NCBI GenBank assembly: GCA_021734725.1
Contig: JAIPIM010000129.1
Location: 1 to 10,445 of the forward strand
Source: Minisyncoccota bacterium
Lineage (GTDB): Bacteria > Verrucomicrobiota > Lentisphaeria > Oligosphaerales > MVZH01
Length of the DNA: 10,445 nucleotides
Reading direction: 5' to 3'
Below, in pieces: positions 1 to 6,348 of this stretch. Positions within the stretch are counted from its first letter, which is position 1. Each line of letters opens with the position of its first letter. A program made the translations under genes and the position numbers. The notes under the pieces were generated by a model. That model had not been told where the DNA came from, searched no databases, and saw only the letters and a program-made list of their open reading frames with translations.

Positions 1-1389
1 GCCGACGCCATGGGCTGGAGCGGGGGGTGGGTGCGCACCCCCAACCTTGACCGCATGGGCGCCGGAGGCGGGCGCTTCACCAGTGCCGTCACCAATACAC
101 CGGTCTGCATCCCAGCGCGGGTATCGCAGGTTACCGGTCACTATCCGCACAATACGCATATATGGGACAATTTTCGTCATGATCTCCCGGCGGAAACGCG
201 TACTTGGTGGCAAGCCATACGAAACGCCGGATATCGCACAAGTATCTTTGGCAAGACTCATCTCCATCATCATTCCGGAGACCTGCGCGACCGCGAGCAT
301 TTGGTCCATGCGTACGGCATGGATGACGTGAACGAAATCGGCGGCCCCCGTGCCAGCGCACGATGCGCGAGTCACATGACCGAACGCTGGGAAAAACTCA
401 ACCTTTGGCGGAAGTACAAAGACGACTATGCGGAACGCTTCAGGAGCAAACCCTATGTAGCACACCCGTCCGCTCTCCCGCTAACAGAATACGCCGACGT
501 CTATGTCGGACAGCAGGCAAAAAACTATCTTCAGAATTACGACCGCGACCAACCTTGGTTCTGCCACGTCAGCTTCGGCGGTCCACACGAACCGTGGGAT
601 GCCCCCGAACCGTACGCAAGCATGTACCGTCCGGAAGACATGCCGATACCCATTGCGTCCCACGAAACATTGCACGGCGATGAATTAAGTGGCTTGATTG
701 GACGGAAACTGGCGCGGGCAGCACAGAATCCCCCCATACCGTCACCGAAAGATATCGCCGCCATGCGCGCTAATTACGCCGGGAATGTCACGCTCATCGA
801 CGACCAGATCGGCGAAATCCTGGAGGTCATCGAACAGCGCGGTGAACTGCACAATACCGTGATTGCATTTTCCTCGGACCACGGGGAGATGAACGGGGAT
901 CACGGGCTGATCTACAAGGGGCATTTTCTCAATGGCGCGTTACGCGTACCCCTGCTGATGCGAACACCGACAACCGCCGCGGAAAAGCCCGTTACCGACA
1001 AAACTTGCGATTCCCCTGTTGAATGGTTTGATATCGGTCCCACTCTGGTCGAACTAGCCGACGGCAAACTCGAACATCAGCAGTTCGCCAAGTCCCTCTG
1101 CCCGATGCTGGAAGACCCGAACCGTGAACATCGAGCTTTCGCAGTCTCGGAAATCAGCGGCGAAGTCATGCTCATGGACCGGCAATGGAAGCTCATGTTT
1201 AACTGCCGCGGTGAACCTTACCTCCTGTTCGATCAACTCAACGACCCTCGGGAAACTGTCAACTCTTTAGATAAACCTCAAAACAGGGAACTCGTGAACC
1301 GGATGACTGAAGCCTTGCTGGCACACTTCATACAAACCCAAGTCGACCTGAGCTCAAAGCGGGACGAAGCCGTCGGGGCAAGAAGTTGA
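1..1389 (+). CDS. Sulfatase, S1 family, Cys-type (5' partial)
   Basis: Hydrolyses a sulfate ester, probably on a sulfated polysaccharide; the substrate cannot be read from the sequence. The frame is open from base 1, and the first ATG (10) falls inside the conserved N-terminal metal-site region, so a short N-terminus, probably with a signal peptide, lies upstream. Counting from that ATG: TPNLD at 10-14; the sulfatase signature C33-I-P-A-R37 followed by TG at 42-43, with Cys33 expected to become formylglycine; F-G-K82-T-H84; GGPHEPW around 190-196; and S-S-D290-H291-G with K303, matching the metal- and sulfate-binding positions of the alkaline-phosphatase fold. The C-terminus has the usual R-x-WKL strand and the LFDQLNDPRE turn. 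All catalytic positions visible here are intact. Maturation would need a formylglycine-generating enzyme encoded elsewhere. A glycosidase remnant follows directly, which fits a polysaccharide-degradation locus. Confidence 0.93.
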   Translation, partial: ADAMGWSGGWVRTPNLDRMGAGGGRFTSAVTNTPVCIPARVSQVTGHYPHNTHIWDNFRHDLPAETRTWWQAIRNAGYRTSIFGKTHLHHHSGDLRDREHLVHAYGMDDVNEIGGPRASARCASHMTERWEKLNLWRKYKDDYAERFRSKPYVAHPSALPLTEYADVYVGQQAKNYLQNYDRDQPWFCHVSFGGPHEPWDAPEPYASMYRPEDMPIPIASHETLHGDELSGLIGRKLARAAQNPPIPSPKDIAAMRANYAGNVTLIDDQIGEILEVIEQRGELHNTVIAFSSDHGEMNGDHGLIYKGHFLNGALRVPLLMRTPTTAAEKPVTDKTCDSPVEWFDIGPTLVELADGKLEHQQFAKSLCPMLEDPNREHRAFAVSEISGEVMLMDRQWKLMFNCRGEPYLLFDQLNDPRETVNSLDKPQNRELVNRMTEALLAHFIQTQVDLSSKRDEAVGARS

Positions 1390-1750
1390 TCCCAGTGAAA
1401 CGCATCTGAGAAACTGCAAATCCGTTAACCCAAAGAAAATACAGAAGCCATAAAAACCGAACTCCGCTTCCCCGATGGGGCTCTGACGTATTTTAAACAC
1501 GAAGATGGTCACCTTGAGCCGCGCCAGCACGCCTTAGGCACCGCCTTCGCCATCCTCTCGGGAACATTGGAGAATGATGAAGCGGTACGGGCTATCGAGA
1601 ATTACCCCGTTCTCGCACACGGAGTACCGTTGCACCATGCTCAACCAAGAATGCGCGTCGCTGGTCGACGGCCTCGCGTCCGGCTTTCAAAAGCAAATCT
1701 TGCTGGGCCTCGGTTATATACAGTGAGGTTCCCACCGCCCGCGAGTCATC
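1390..1750. other. 361-bp interval between convergent sulfatase and patatin genes
   Basis: It holds the glycosidase remnant described separately. Besides that there is a 29-codon frame from an ATG at 1637 to a TGA at 1724 with no ribosome binding site, which I do not call as a gene. No clear intrinsic terminator was found for either flanking gene. Confidence 0.5.
1429..1668 (+). pseudogene. Fragment of a six-hairpin-type glycosidase
   Basis: A frame that is open from just after a TAA at 1426 reads like the interior of a six-hairpin glycosidase of the rhamnosidase / trehalase-like (alpha/alpha)6 toroid type. Visible pieces are a short ELRFPDG..YFKHEDG segment, then RQHALGTAFAIL, then ENYPVLAHGVP. 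The last two resemble the QEALG-AFAILFGI and ENYPVTPHGVP segments I know from such enzymes. There is no plausible start codon or ribosome binding site. Resemblance fades after about 1650, although the frame stays open to 1848, where it runs across the end of the opposite-strand patatin gene. Both ends of the domain are absent, so it is best read as a gene fossil. The family assignment is from memory of motif patterns, not a search. Its position after the sulfatase suggests the two once formed one saccharide-degradation cluster. Confidence 0.5.
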
Positions 1751-3109
1751 CTACAACACTGTATTGGGAATGTCTTCCGCATCCTCTTCACCTCCGTTGC
1801 GGCCCGAACCGACGAGCGAATCAAACTCGCGTTGCACGCGCCGCATGAATCCGCGAACTTTTTGTTTCCGAATTGCTTCGACTTCCTGTTCGAGATCGTC
1901 AAACCGCCGCACCGTCTCCGGTTTAAGCGTACCGAAGCTTATCAATGCAACGTGAATCGGTGTTCCCACACCCCCTGCCTCTGCCAGACGTTGCTGCTGA
2001 ACCAGCGTCTGTTCAAGCCGGTTCCGTGCACTGTCCAGAGCTATCTTCATAATACGGATGGCCATTTCCGGTCCCGAAGGAGATGCCTGCCACTGGGATC
2101 GCGGCTGCGAGATACCTTTGTAAGCGTCAATAACCAGTAGAATTTTATGCTTTGCGGAGTCTTGGCGCAAAACTTCAAATGCCGTGTATATACCCTGGTT
2201 GTCGACCAGACCTCCATCCACCAAATGGAGATACGGATTCAACGGGTCGACGGTGTCGCGACAAGTGAATGTGGTGGCCGGGATCAACACCGGGAACGAG
2301 GCACTGGTCTTTAATCCGACAGCCAGCGGCATCCGACCGGGGTCCGCCGTCAAGTCGACTTCCTCAAACCGATGCGTGCATGCTTTAACGTCATACTCGC
2401 GTAACAATCCGGGCGTGAACACGAACCGGCAGCCGTTTTCGTAGATCGTTGCATTGGCAAACCAGTACGGAAGGGTGACCGGTGCACCGCTTTCCTTGGG
2501 TCGAAAAATGTCGTTTAACGTGAGCGACCGAGTGCCGGCCCTGTAGGAAGCCCCCAGCAGAAAATCGTCAAATGTCTCCTCAAGAAGATCCCCCGCGTCG
2601 TGAAATCCAATGCACTTCGGAGTAACGGCCGCCTCCAAAAGCGTGATTTGGTAATCCCGTCGGAGATTCTTAAGGTAACGTCCGTCTGCCTGTGAAAGCG
2701 CATCACGAAAACTGTAAGAGCGACTGTCACCGTAGTCCATTCGCGTGGACAGGTACACTGCCACGGGAAACCCACCGCCTGAAACCGTTGAAAAATAGTC
2801 AACTTCGTTAAGCAGGTTTACCGGCTTACCATTGTCCAGCGTAAACTCCTCCAAGGCAAGTAAGACACCCGCGGCAAAATTTCCGGCGCGATGCCCCCCG
2901 CCTGAGATTGCGACGGCCAACGCCAAGTCCTCGTGTTGGTCCGGGCGAGTTTGAACACTTTGATAACGGCTCAAATCAACGCGAGGCGGTGTGAATCCCT
3001 GCATCGCATGATCGCGTCTGGTGTCACGTGTCCAGGCACCCAACGTTGCGTGCGTTAACAAGCAAAAGAAAAGCCACATACATACTACTTTCCCGAGACC
3101 GCGTACCAT
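1751..3109 (-). CDS. Exported patatin-like phospholipase
   Basis: Predicted Ser-Asp acyl hydrolase of the patatin/FabD-lysophospholipase fold, acting on phospholipids or other lipid esters outside the cytoplasm. Residues are counted from the start at 3109. The first 25 form a signal-like segment: a basic MVRGLGK, then a hydrophobic core to about THATLGA. The oxyanion loop S69-G-G-G-H-R-A is followed by a helix. The nucleophile elbow is T108-V-S-G-G-G, with Ser110 as the likely nucleophile. The catalytic Asp sits in V-D298-G-G-L-V-D-N. The elbow has Thr where GxSxG has its first Gly, a variant seen in related VSGGS-type patatins. The C-terminus is charged and coiled-coil-like. The frame extends up to an ATG at 3154 (467 aa in all, against 452 from 3109). 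I prefer 3109 because it gives a normal signal peptide and because a promoter-like pair at 3161-3188 would put transcription start near 3154. Neither start has a clear Shine-Dalgarno. The gene converges on the glycosidase remnant and diverges from the OmpH-like gene. Confidence 0.88.
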   Translation of the reverse strand: MVRGLGKVVCMWLFFCLLTHATLGAWTRDTRRDHAMQGFTPPRVDLSRYQSVQTRPDQHEDLALAVAISGGGHRAGNFAAGVLLALEEFTLDNGKPVNLLNEVDYFSTVSGGGFPVAVYLSTRMDYGDSRSYSFRDALSQADGRYLKNLRRDYQITLLEAAVTPKCIGFHDAGDLLEETFDDFLLGASYRAGTRSLTLNDIFRPKESGAPVTLPYWFANATIYENGCRFVFTPGLLREYDVKACTHRFEEVDLTADPGRMPLAVGLKTSASFPVLIPATTFTCRDTVDPLNPYLHLVDGGLVDNQGIYTAFEVLRQDSAKHKILLVIDAYKGISQPRSQWQASPSGPEMAIRIMKIALDSARNRLEQTLVQQQRLAEAGGVGTPIHVALISFGTLKPETVRRFDDLEQEVEAIRKQKVRGFMRRVQREFDSLVGSGRNGGEEDAEDIPNTVL

Positions 3110-3160
3110 CGTCCGGGAATAAAAACTCGCATTGTGACACAGTGCGCTAATCATGGTTAT

Positions 3161-3188
3161 AGAATACGTTGCCGGGTACGCAGTTCAA
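3161..3188 (-). promoter_or_regulatory. Possible promoter of the patatin gene
   Basis: Read leftward, TTGAAC (3188-3183) and TATTCT (3166-3161) are separated by 16 bp, each matching four of six bases of the sigma-70 consensus. Transcription would begin near 3154, at or beside the upstream ATG of the patatin frame. That favours the internal ATG at 3109, or else a leaderless message from 3154. This is a weak prediction from sequence alone. Confidence 0.3.
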
Positions 3189-3299
3189 GTAGCTTGTGGA
3201 CATTCATACTTAACAGGATATTGTGTGGGCAGATGGCAACTCCAGTCGCGATCACGAAATAGTACATCGGTAATCGAAGATACAGGAGACAGGCAAACT

Positions 3300-3929
3300 A
3301 TGAAACCATTACCTTTCCTTGCAGCCGTACTCATTATCACCCTTCAAGGTTGCACCCCGCCCACTGACAGGCAAAAAACGGGTGCAACGGCAGTGCTCAA
3401 TCTCGACCGCGTTGCAAACGAACTCGGCTGGAGCCAACAGATCAATGAGGCCTTACAGAGCAAGGACAAGGCTCTCGGAGCTCAGTTGCAGAGAATGCAG
3501 AGCGAGTTTCAAACTCAGATCGCAAGCAAAGCGAAAGAATTCGGCGAAGCCCCGACGGAGGGACAGGAAAAACAGCTGCAGCAAATGATGCAACAGGCCA
3601 ATCAAGTCTACCAGCGTGCCTTGGCCAGTGCACAACAGGATCAGCAAAAACATCGCCTGCAGCTCATCAATGCCATCCGACAGGCAGTCCGGCCAATTGC
3701 TATCGATGTCGCAAAAAGCAAAAACTGCAGCGTAGTTCTCCTCATGACAGACAGTGTCTTCTATCATGACCCTGCTACCGACATCACCGATGAGGTAATT
3801 ACCGAAGCACAGACCGCGGACTTAAGGCCGCTTGAGGCCCCCCTGGAAGAAACCACCGATAAGGAAAGTGCTGCCACATCCAGTGGGAACACCACCGCGG
3901 AATCTGACCAAGCTACCGGGACAGAATAA
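3300..3929 (+). CDS. OmpH/Skp-family lipoprotein
   Basis: A 209-residue periplasmic protein of the OmpH/Skp chaperone family, whose members bind unfolded outer-membrane proteins. The start at 3300 was chosen because AGGAG (3284-3288) precedes it and because it opens a lipoprotein signal: MKPLP, a hydrophobic stretch, then lipobox L15-Q-G-C18. The frame is open further up to 3153, but that part looks non-coding. After the signal, AVLNLDRVANELGW (31-44) matches the first Skp strand and helix. A long Gln/Lys-rich coiled coil follows (about 46-125). The Skp C-terminal strand region VVLLMTDSVFYHDPATDITDEVI (145-167) is strongly conserved. A Ser/Thr/Glu-rich tail (about 178-209) extends beyond the usual family end. 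Family members are generally soluble; here the lipobox implies membrane anchoring. It stands alone, not beside bamA or lpxD, so it may be a paralogue rather than the main Skp. Confidence 0.85.
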   Translation: MKPLPFLAAVLIITLQGCTPPTDRQKTGATAVLNLDRVANELGWSQQINEALQSKDKALGAQLQRMQSEFQTQIASKAKEFGEAPTEGQEKQLQQMMQQANQVYQRALASAQQDQQKHRLQLINAIRQAVRPIAIDVAKSKNCSVVLLMTDSVFYHDPATDITDEVITEAQTADLRPLEAPLEETTDKESAATSSGNTTAESDQATGTE

Positions 3930-3971
3930 TCAGACCATCAGACCGAACGGCATACTCGCCCTAATAATATG

Positions 3972-3993
3972 CACTGCTCAGCTTATAGTAGTG
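3972..3993. terminator. Weak hairpin between convergent genes
   Basis: The 93-bp gap between the ends of the OmpH-like gene and the leftward host-attachment gene contains a stem with arms 3972-3978 and 3987-3993: seven pairs including one G-U, and an 8-nt loop. It is flanked by moderately T-rich DNA on the right and A/T-rich DNA on the left. It could be a weak bidirectional terminator. Neither side has a proper T tract, so this is a tentative call. Confidence 0.27.
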
Positions 3994-4022
3994 ATTTGAG
4001 TCTTTGAGGTTGACAAAGTAGT

Positions 4023-4526
4023 CTACCACAAAGTGTCTGGCGGCTTTCTTTCCGGAACAAGATCCCTGCTCGCAAGATGCTTCTGGACTTCCTGCGGCGC
4101 CAATTTTGTGACGTCTTTCGCGTATTCAGAAAGAGTCACTCCCTTCAGTGGAAGGTCTTGCAGTTCACGGCGTAAATGTCCCAACATTCGTCCATTCGAC
4201 GCGACAATCAAAGAGCGTGCGCCCAACCGTTTTGCCCGCTGAACGCTTTCCTGTGCCACACGTTGCGCAAAACGTCGCTCAAATTCCCCTAAGTGTTCCG
4301 CGCGATGGTCGTCGTAACCATGCGCCATACCGCCGACCGAGGAACGGTTTCGGCCGGACTTGGTCTCGGCAAAGACTTCGCCTTCATCCATTTCATTTTC
4401 GGGATTCACCAGGACATCGCCTTCTATCAAGTTAGGACCGGATTCATATTCGGGATCGTCCGCCTGCTGAAGCGTAAAGAAACGTGCCCGACTCGCATCA
4501 GCCACCACAACAAAATAATCTGTCAT
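4023..4526 (-). CDS. Host attachment / baeRF12-type protein
   Basis: A 167-residue cytoplasmic protein that I assign to the Host_attach group (bacterial archaeo-eukaryotic release factor-like, baeRF family 12). The N-terminal strand MTDYFVVVADASRARFF (1-17) carries the family's ADxSRARxF pattern. A variable acidic section with the family's R-S-S..G-x-x-H-G region follows (58-70). H79 lies in a helix with E81 and F82. S105-LIVASNGRMLGHLRREL (to 122) matches the LVLVAPPRxLGxLR strand-turn-helix, and SEYAKDVTKLAPQEVQKHL (133-151) matches the KDLTHLSPEEL ending. The name comes from a proposed role in attachment; relatedness to release factors suggests ribosome or tRNA contact, but the biochemical role is unknown. 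AAAGGAA (4540-4534 read leftward) lies seven bases before the ATG. It is transcribed away from the ROK kinase gene and is probably monocistronic. Confidence 0.82.
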   Translation of the reverse strand: MTDYFVVVADASRARFFTLQQADDPEYESGPNLIEGDVLVNPENEMDEGEVFAETKSGRNRSSVGGMAHGYDDHRAEHLGEFERRFAQRVAQESVQRAKRLGARSLIVASNGRMLGHLRRELQDLPLKGVTLSEYAKDVTKLAPQEVQKHLASRDLVPERKPPDTLW

Positions 4527-4554
4527 TACAGGGTTCCTTTCCGTTTCTTTATCA

Positions 4555-4602
4555 AGATTAGGGGCACAGGTCCGAGAGATCCTTGATCGTTCCCCCTAAT
4601 CT
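4555..4602. repeat. 10-bp perfect inverted repeat in 5' leader region
   Basis: Arms 4555-4564 (AGATTAGGGG) and 4593-4602 (CCCCTAATCT) are perfectly complementary around a 28-nt loop. They lie 29 bp upstream of the host-attachment gene's start, so they would fall in its leader if transcription begins upstream. A second short pair, ATCAAG (4551-4556) with CTTGAT (4582-4587), overlaps the left arm, so the two stems would compete. It could be a protein-binding site or a leader hairpin. There is no T tract, so it does not look like a terminator. Confidence 0.45.
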
Positions 4603-4761
4603 CATTCTGTGACACTGTCATTTCTCCGATTTTGACGTGTGATGCCTTTCCAGATCTTTTCGCATAAGGTCATTCCAGACAGAGCCTAAACGTCCCTGGG
4701 TTCGAAAAAAGCCCCGCCCTCACCCGAACTCTCTAATGTACTCTATCATTCACGCGGTTTT

Positions 4762-4804
4762 TTTTCAATGTTTTGGGGCGGCTCCGCCTGAGAGTGATTG
4801 AAAA
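4762..4804. repeat. Nested inverted repeat overlapping the -35 box
   Basis: Outer arms TTTTCAAT (4762-4769) and ATTGAAAA (4797-4804) are perfect complements. Inside them GGCG (4777-4780) and CGCC (4785-4788) form a compact second stem. The right outer arm contains the putative -35 hexamer of the kinase promoter, so a protein bound here would be placed to block or help RNA polymerase. No T tract follows, so a terminator is unlikely. Confidence 0.45.
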
Positions 4805-4827
4805 TCGGCGGACTTGTGCTACATAAT
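4798..4827 (+). promoter_or_regulatory. Sigma-70-like promoter of the kinase/deacetylase operon
   Basis: TTGAAA (4798-4803) and CATAAT (4822-4827) each match five of six consensus bases, with an 18-bp spacer. Transcription would start around 4834, giving a leader of roughly 30 nt with AGGGA at 4856-4860, six bases before the ATG at 4867. The -35 box lies in the right arm of an inverted repeat. Confidence 0.55.
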
Positions 4828-4866
4828 TACACTCAGTCAAACAACCAAAGGGAATAGGGAAAGGCT

Positions 4867-6327
4867 ATGGACAGCTCGACAACATATATAGCACCGAAAA
4901 CAATTCCGCCTTTAGATCCCGGGTTTCGTCCGCCGGTTTTGACGCACCGACAATTTCTGTCCAATGTGGAGGCCTCCGGAAACGCTCGACCTCTTTCGCT
5001 TGCCATCGAAGACGATACGGGAAGACGCCTCTGCTATCGTACTCGACTTTTTGCGCCGGATCACCCACAGGCTTCCGCCAATACCTTCTATGCGGAACGA
5101 CTGGCCAAGTATCTTCTCTGGCAGCACGGCGGCTGGAAACTTATGGTCGGCGGGGCACCCGATATTGCCAACCATCTGCAGGAAATCTACGCCCCCTCCG
5201 GACCACGTGCTTTTGACGCAGAGTTCTGGGGATCGAGGATCAATCAACGTCCTTTCTCCGTGGTGGCACTGCAGACGGACGAAATACCCGAAAGTACAAC
5301 CGACGCAGGCAGTGCGATTTCACCAGACTGGAAAGGTTGGCGTATCGGTTTCGATCTCGGCGCCAGTGATCGTAAGGTGGCTCTTGTCAAAGACGGCACG
5401 CTGGCCCTCACTGAGGCGGGTGAACCTGTCCTCAGCACAGAGCTTCCGTGGGATCCACGCCCGCAGACCGATCCGCAGTGGCACTACGATAAGATTATGG
5501 AGCTTCTGAACCTGGCGAATTCCACGCTTCAGAAAGTTGATGCCAGCGCCACCATCACCGCTATCGGGGGCAGTTCTGCCGGTATCTACAGCAACGGCCG
5601 AGTGCGTATGGCCTCCCTGTTTCGAGGAATCACTTCACGCGAACAGTTTGAGGCCAAGGTCGCACCTCTGTTCGAACGCATCGCAAAAGATTGGGGAAAC
5701 ATCCCGTTTCGAATCGAAAACGATGGCGATGTGACCGCTTTAGCCGGGGCCATCGCGTTGAACGAAGGCGCTGTCCTGGGACTCGCCATGGGATCCTCAC
5801 TCGCGGCAGGTTATGTGGACGAAAAACGCCGGATACGTGGATGGAAAAATGAATTGGCATTTGCACCGGTGGACTACAACCCGGACGCCGCTGTCGATGA
5901 ATGGTCCGGCGACCGCGGCGTCGGTGCCAATTACTTCTCGCAACAGGCTGTCGCCAGACTCATTCCAGAAGCTGGACTTTCCATGCCGGATATTCCGGAC
6001 TCAGACCTTCCCGCGCGCCTAGTGCGCGTTCAGGAGAAAATGGCTGAAGGCGACCAACGGGCACGACGCATATACGAAACGATCGGTTGCTACCTCGGCT
6101 ATACAATTCCACATTACTGCGATTTTTACCAGCCGGTGCGCCACATCGAACTGCTCGGTCGTGTCATGACCGGAGAGGGCGGACAAATCATCCTCCGAAC
6201 TGCGCGCGACATACTTGATCGCGAATTTCCCGAACTGGCGAAACAAATACATTTTTATGAACCCGACGAACGTGAAAAACGCCATGGACAGGCGGCCGCG
6301 GCAGCGCACCTTCCAGAGGCACACTGA
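4867..6327 (+). CDS. ROK-like sugar kinase (ASKHA fold) with N-terminal extension
   Basis: A 486-residue predicted cytoplasmic ATP-dependent sugar kinase; the substrate is unknown. The kinase begins late: W158-RIGFDLGASDRKVALV (to 173) is the phosphate-1 loop. AIGGSSAGI (232-240) and E284-N-D286-G-D (ROK form: ENDAN) follow, and Asp286 is the likely catalytic base. LGLAMGSSLAAGYVD (304-318) occupies the place of the usual GTGIGGG loop. ELAFAPVDY (329-337) parallels the GEIGH region but has no His, and the ROK zinc motif CxCGxxGC is absent. IELLGRV (427-433) resembles the final VxLGGG strand. The N-terminal 155 residues have no motif I recognise and make the protein much longer than the usual 300-400 residues. 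The divergent loops mean it could also be a non-kinase sugar-binding member. It has a good promoter and ribosome binding site and is followed after 21 bp by a PIG-L deacetylase, so the two probably act on the same sugar. Confidence 0.75.
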   Translation: MDSSTTYIAPKTIPPLDPGFRPPVLTHRQFLSNVEASGNARPLSLAIEDDTGRRLCYRTRLFAPDHPQASANTFYAERLAKYLLWQHGGWKLMVGGAPDIANHLQEIYAPSGPRAFDAEFWGSRINQRPFSVVALQTDEIPESTTDAGSAISPDWKGWRIGFDLGASDRKVALVKDGTLALTEAGEPVLSTELPWDPRPQTDPQWHYDKIMELLNLANSTLQKVDASATITAIGGSSAGIYSNGRVRMASLFRGITSREQFEAKVAPLFERIAKDWGNIPFRIENDGDVTALAGAIALNEGAVLGLAMGSSLAAGYVDEKRRIRGWKNELAFAPVDYNPDAAVDEWSGDRGVGANYFSQQAVARLIPEAGLSMPDIPDSDLPARLVRVQEKMAEGDQRARRIYETIGCYLGYTIPHYCDFYQPVRHIELLGRVMTGEGGQIILRTARDILDREFPELAKQIHFYEPDEREKRHGQAAAAAHLPEAH

Positions 6328-6348
6328 GAACACCATCAGGAACACACC

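Larger units (their letters stand above)
4527..4866. other. 340-bp intergenic control region between divergent genes
   Basis: This stretch separates the leftward host-attachment gene from the rightward kinase gene. It holds the inverted repeat at 4555-4602, an 11-bp palindrome TGACACTGTCA (4610-4620), a larger inverted repeat at 4762-4804 and the promoter of the kinase operon. I saw no coding potential. A GGGTTCGA motif near 4698-4705 recalls a tRNA T-loop but has no matching stems around it. No convincing leftward promoter was recognised. Confidence 0.6.

Noticed and set aside
1637..1726. 29-codon frame starting MLNQECASLVDG after the glycosidase remnant
   Set aside because: It has no ribosome binding site and no recognisable similarity, and may be chance or an out-of-frame part of the same remnant.
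3153..3299. Extension of the OmpH-like frame upstream to 3153
   Set aside because: The added 49 residues would bury the lipoprotein signal, lack a ribosome binding site and do not look like protein; the start at 3300 has AGGAG upstream.
3929..3944. Tandem duplicate of ATCAGACC
   Set aside because: Only two 8-bp copies just after a stop codon; too short to be meaningful and not seen elsewhere in the window.
4690..4715. GGGTTCGA resembling a tRNA T-loop
   Set aside because: The flanking bases do not form a T-stem and no acceptor, D or anticodon arms can be built around it.
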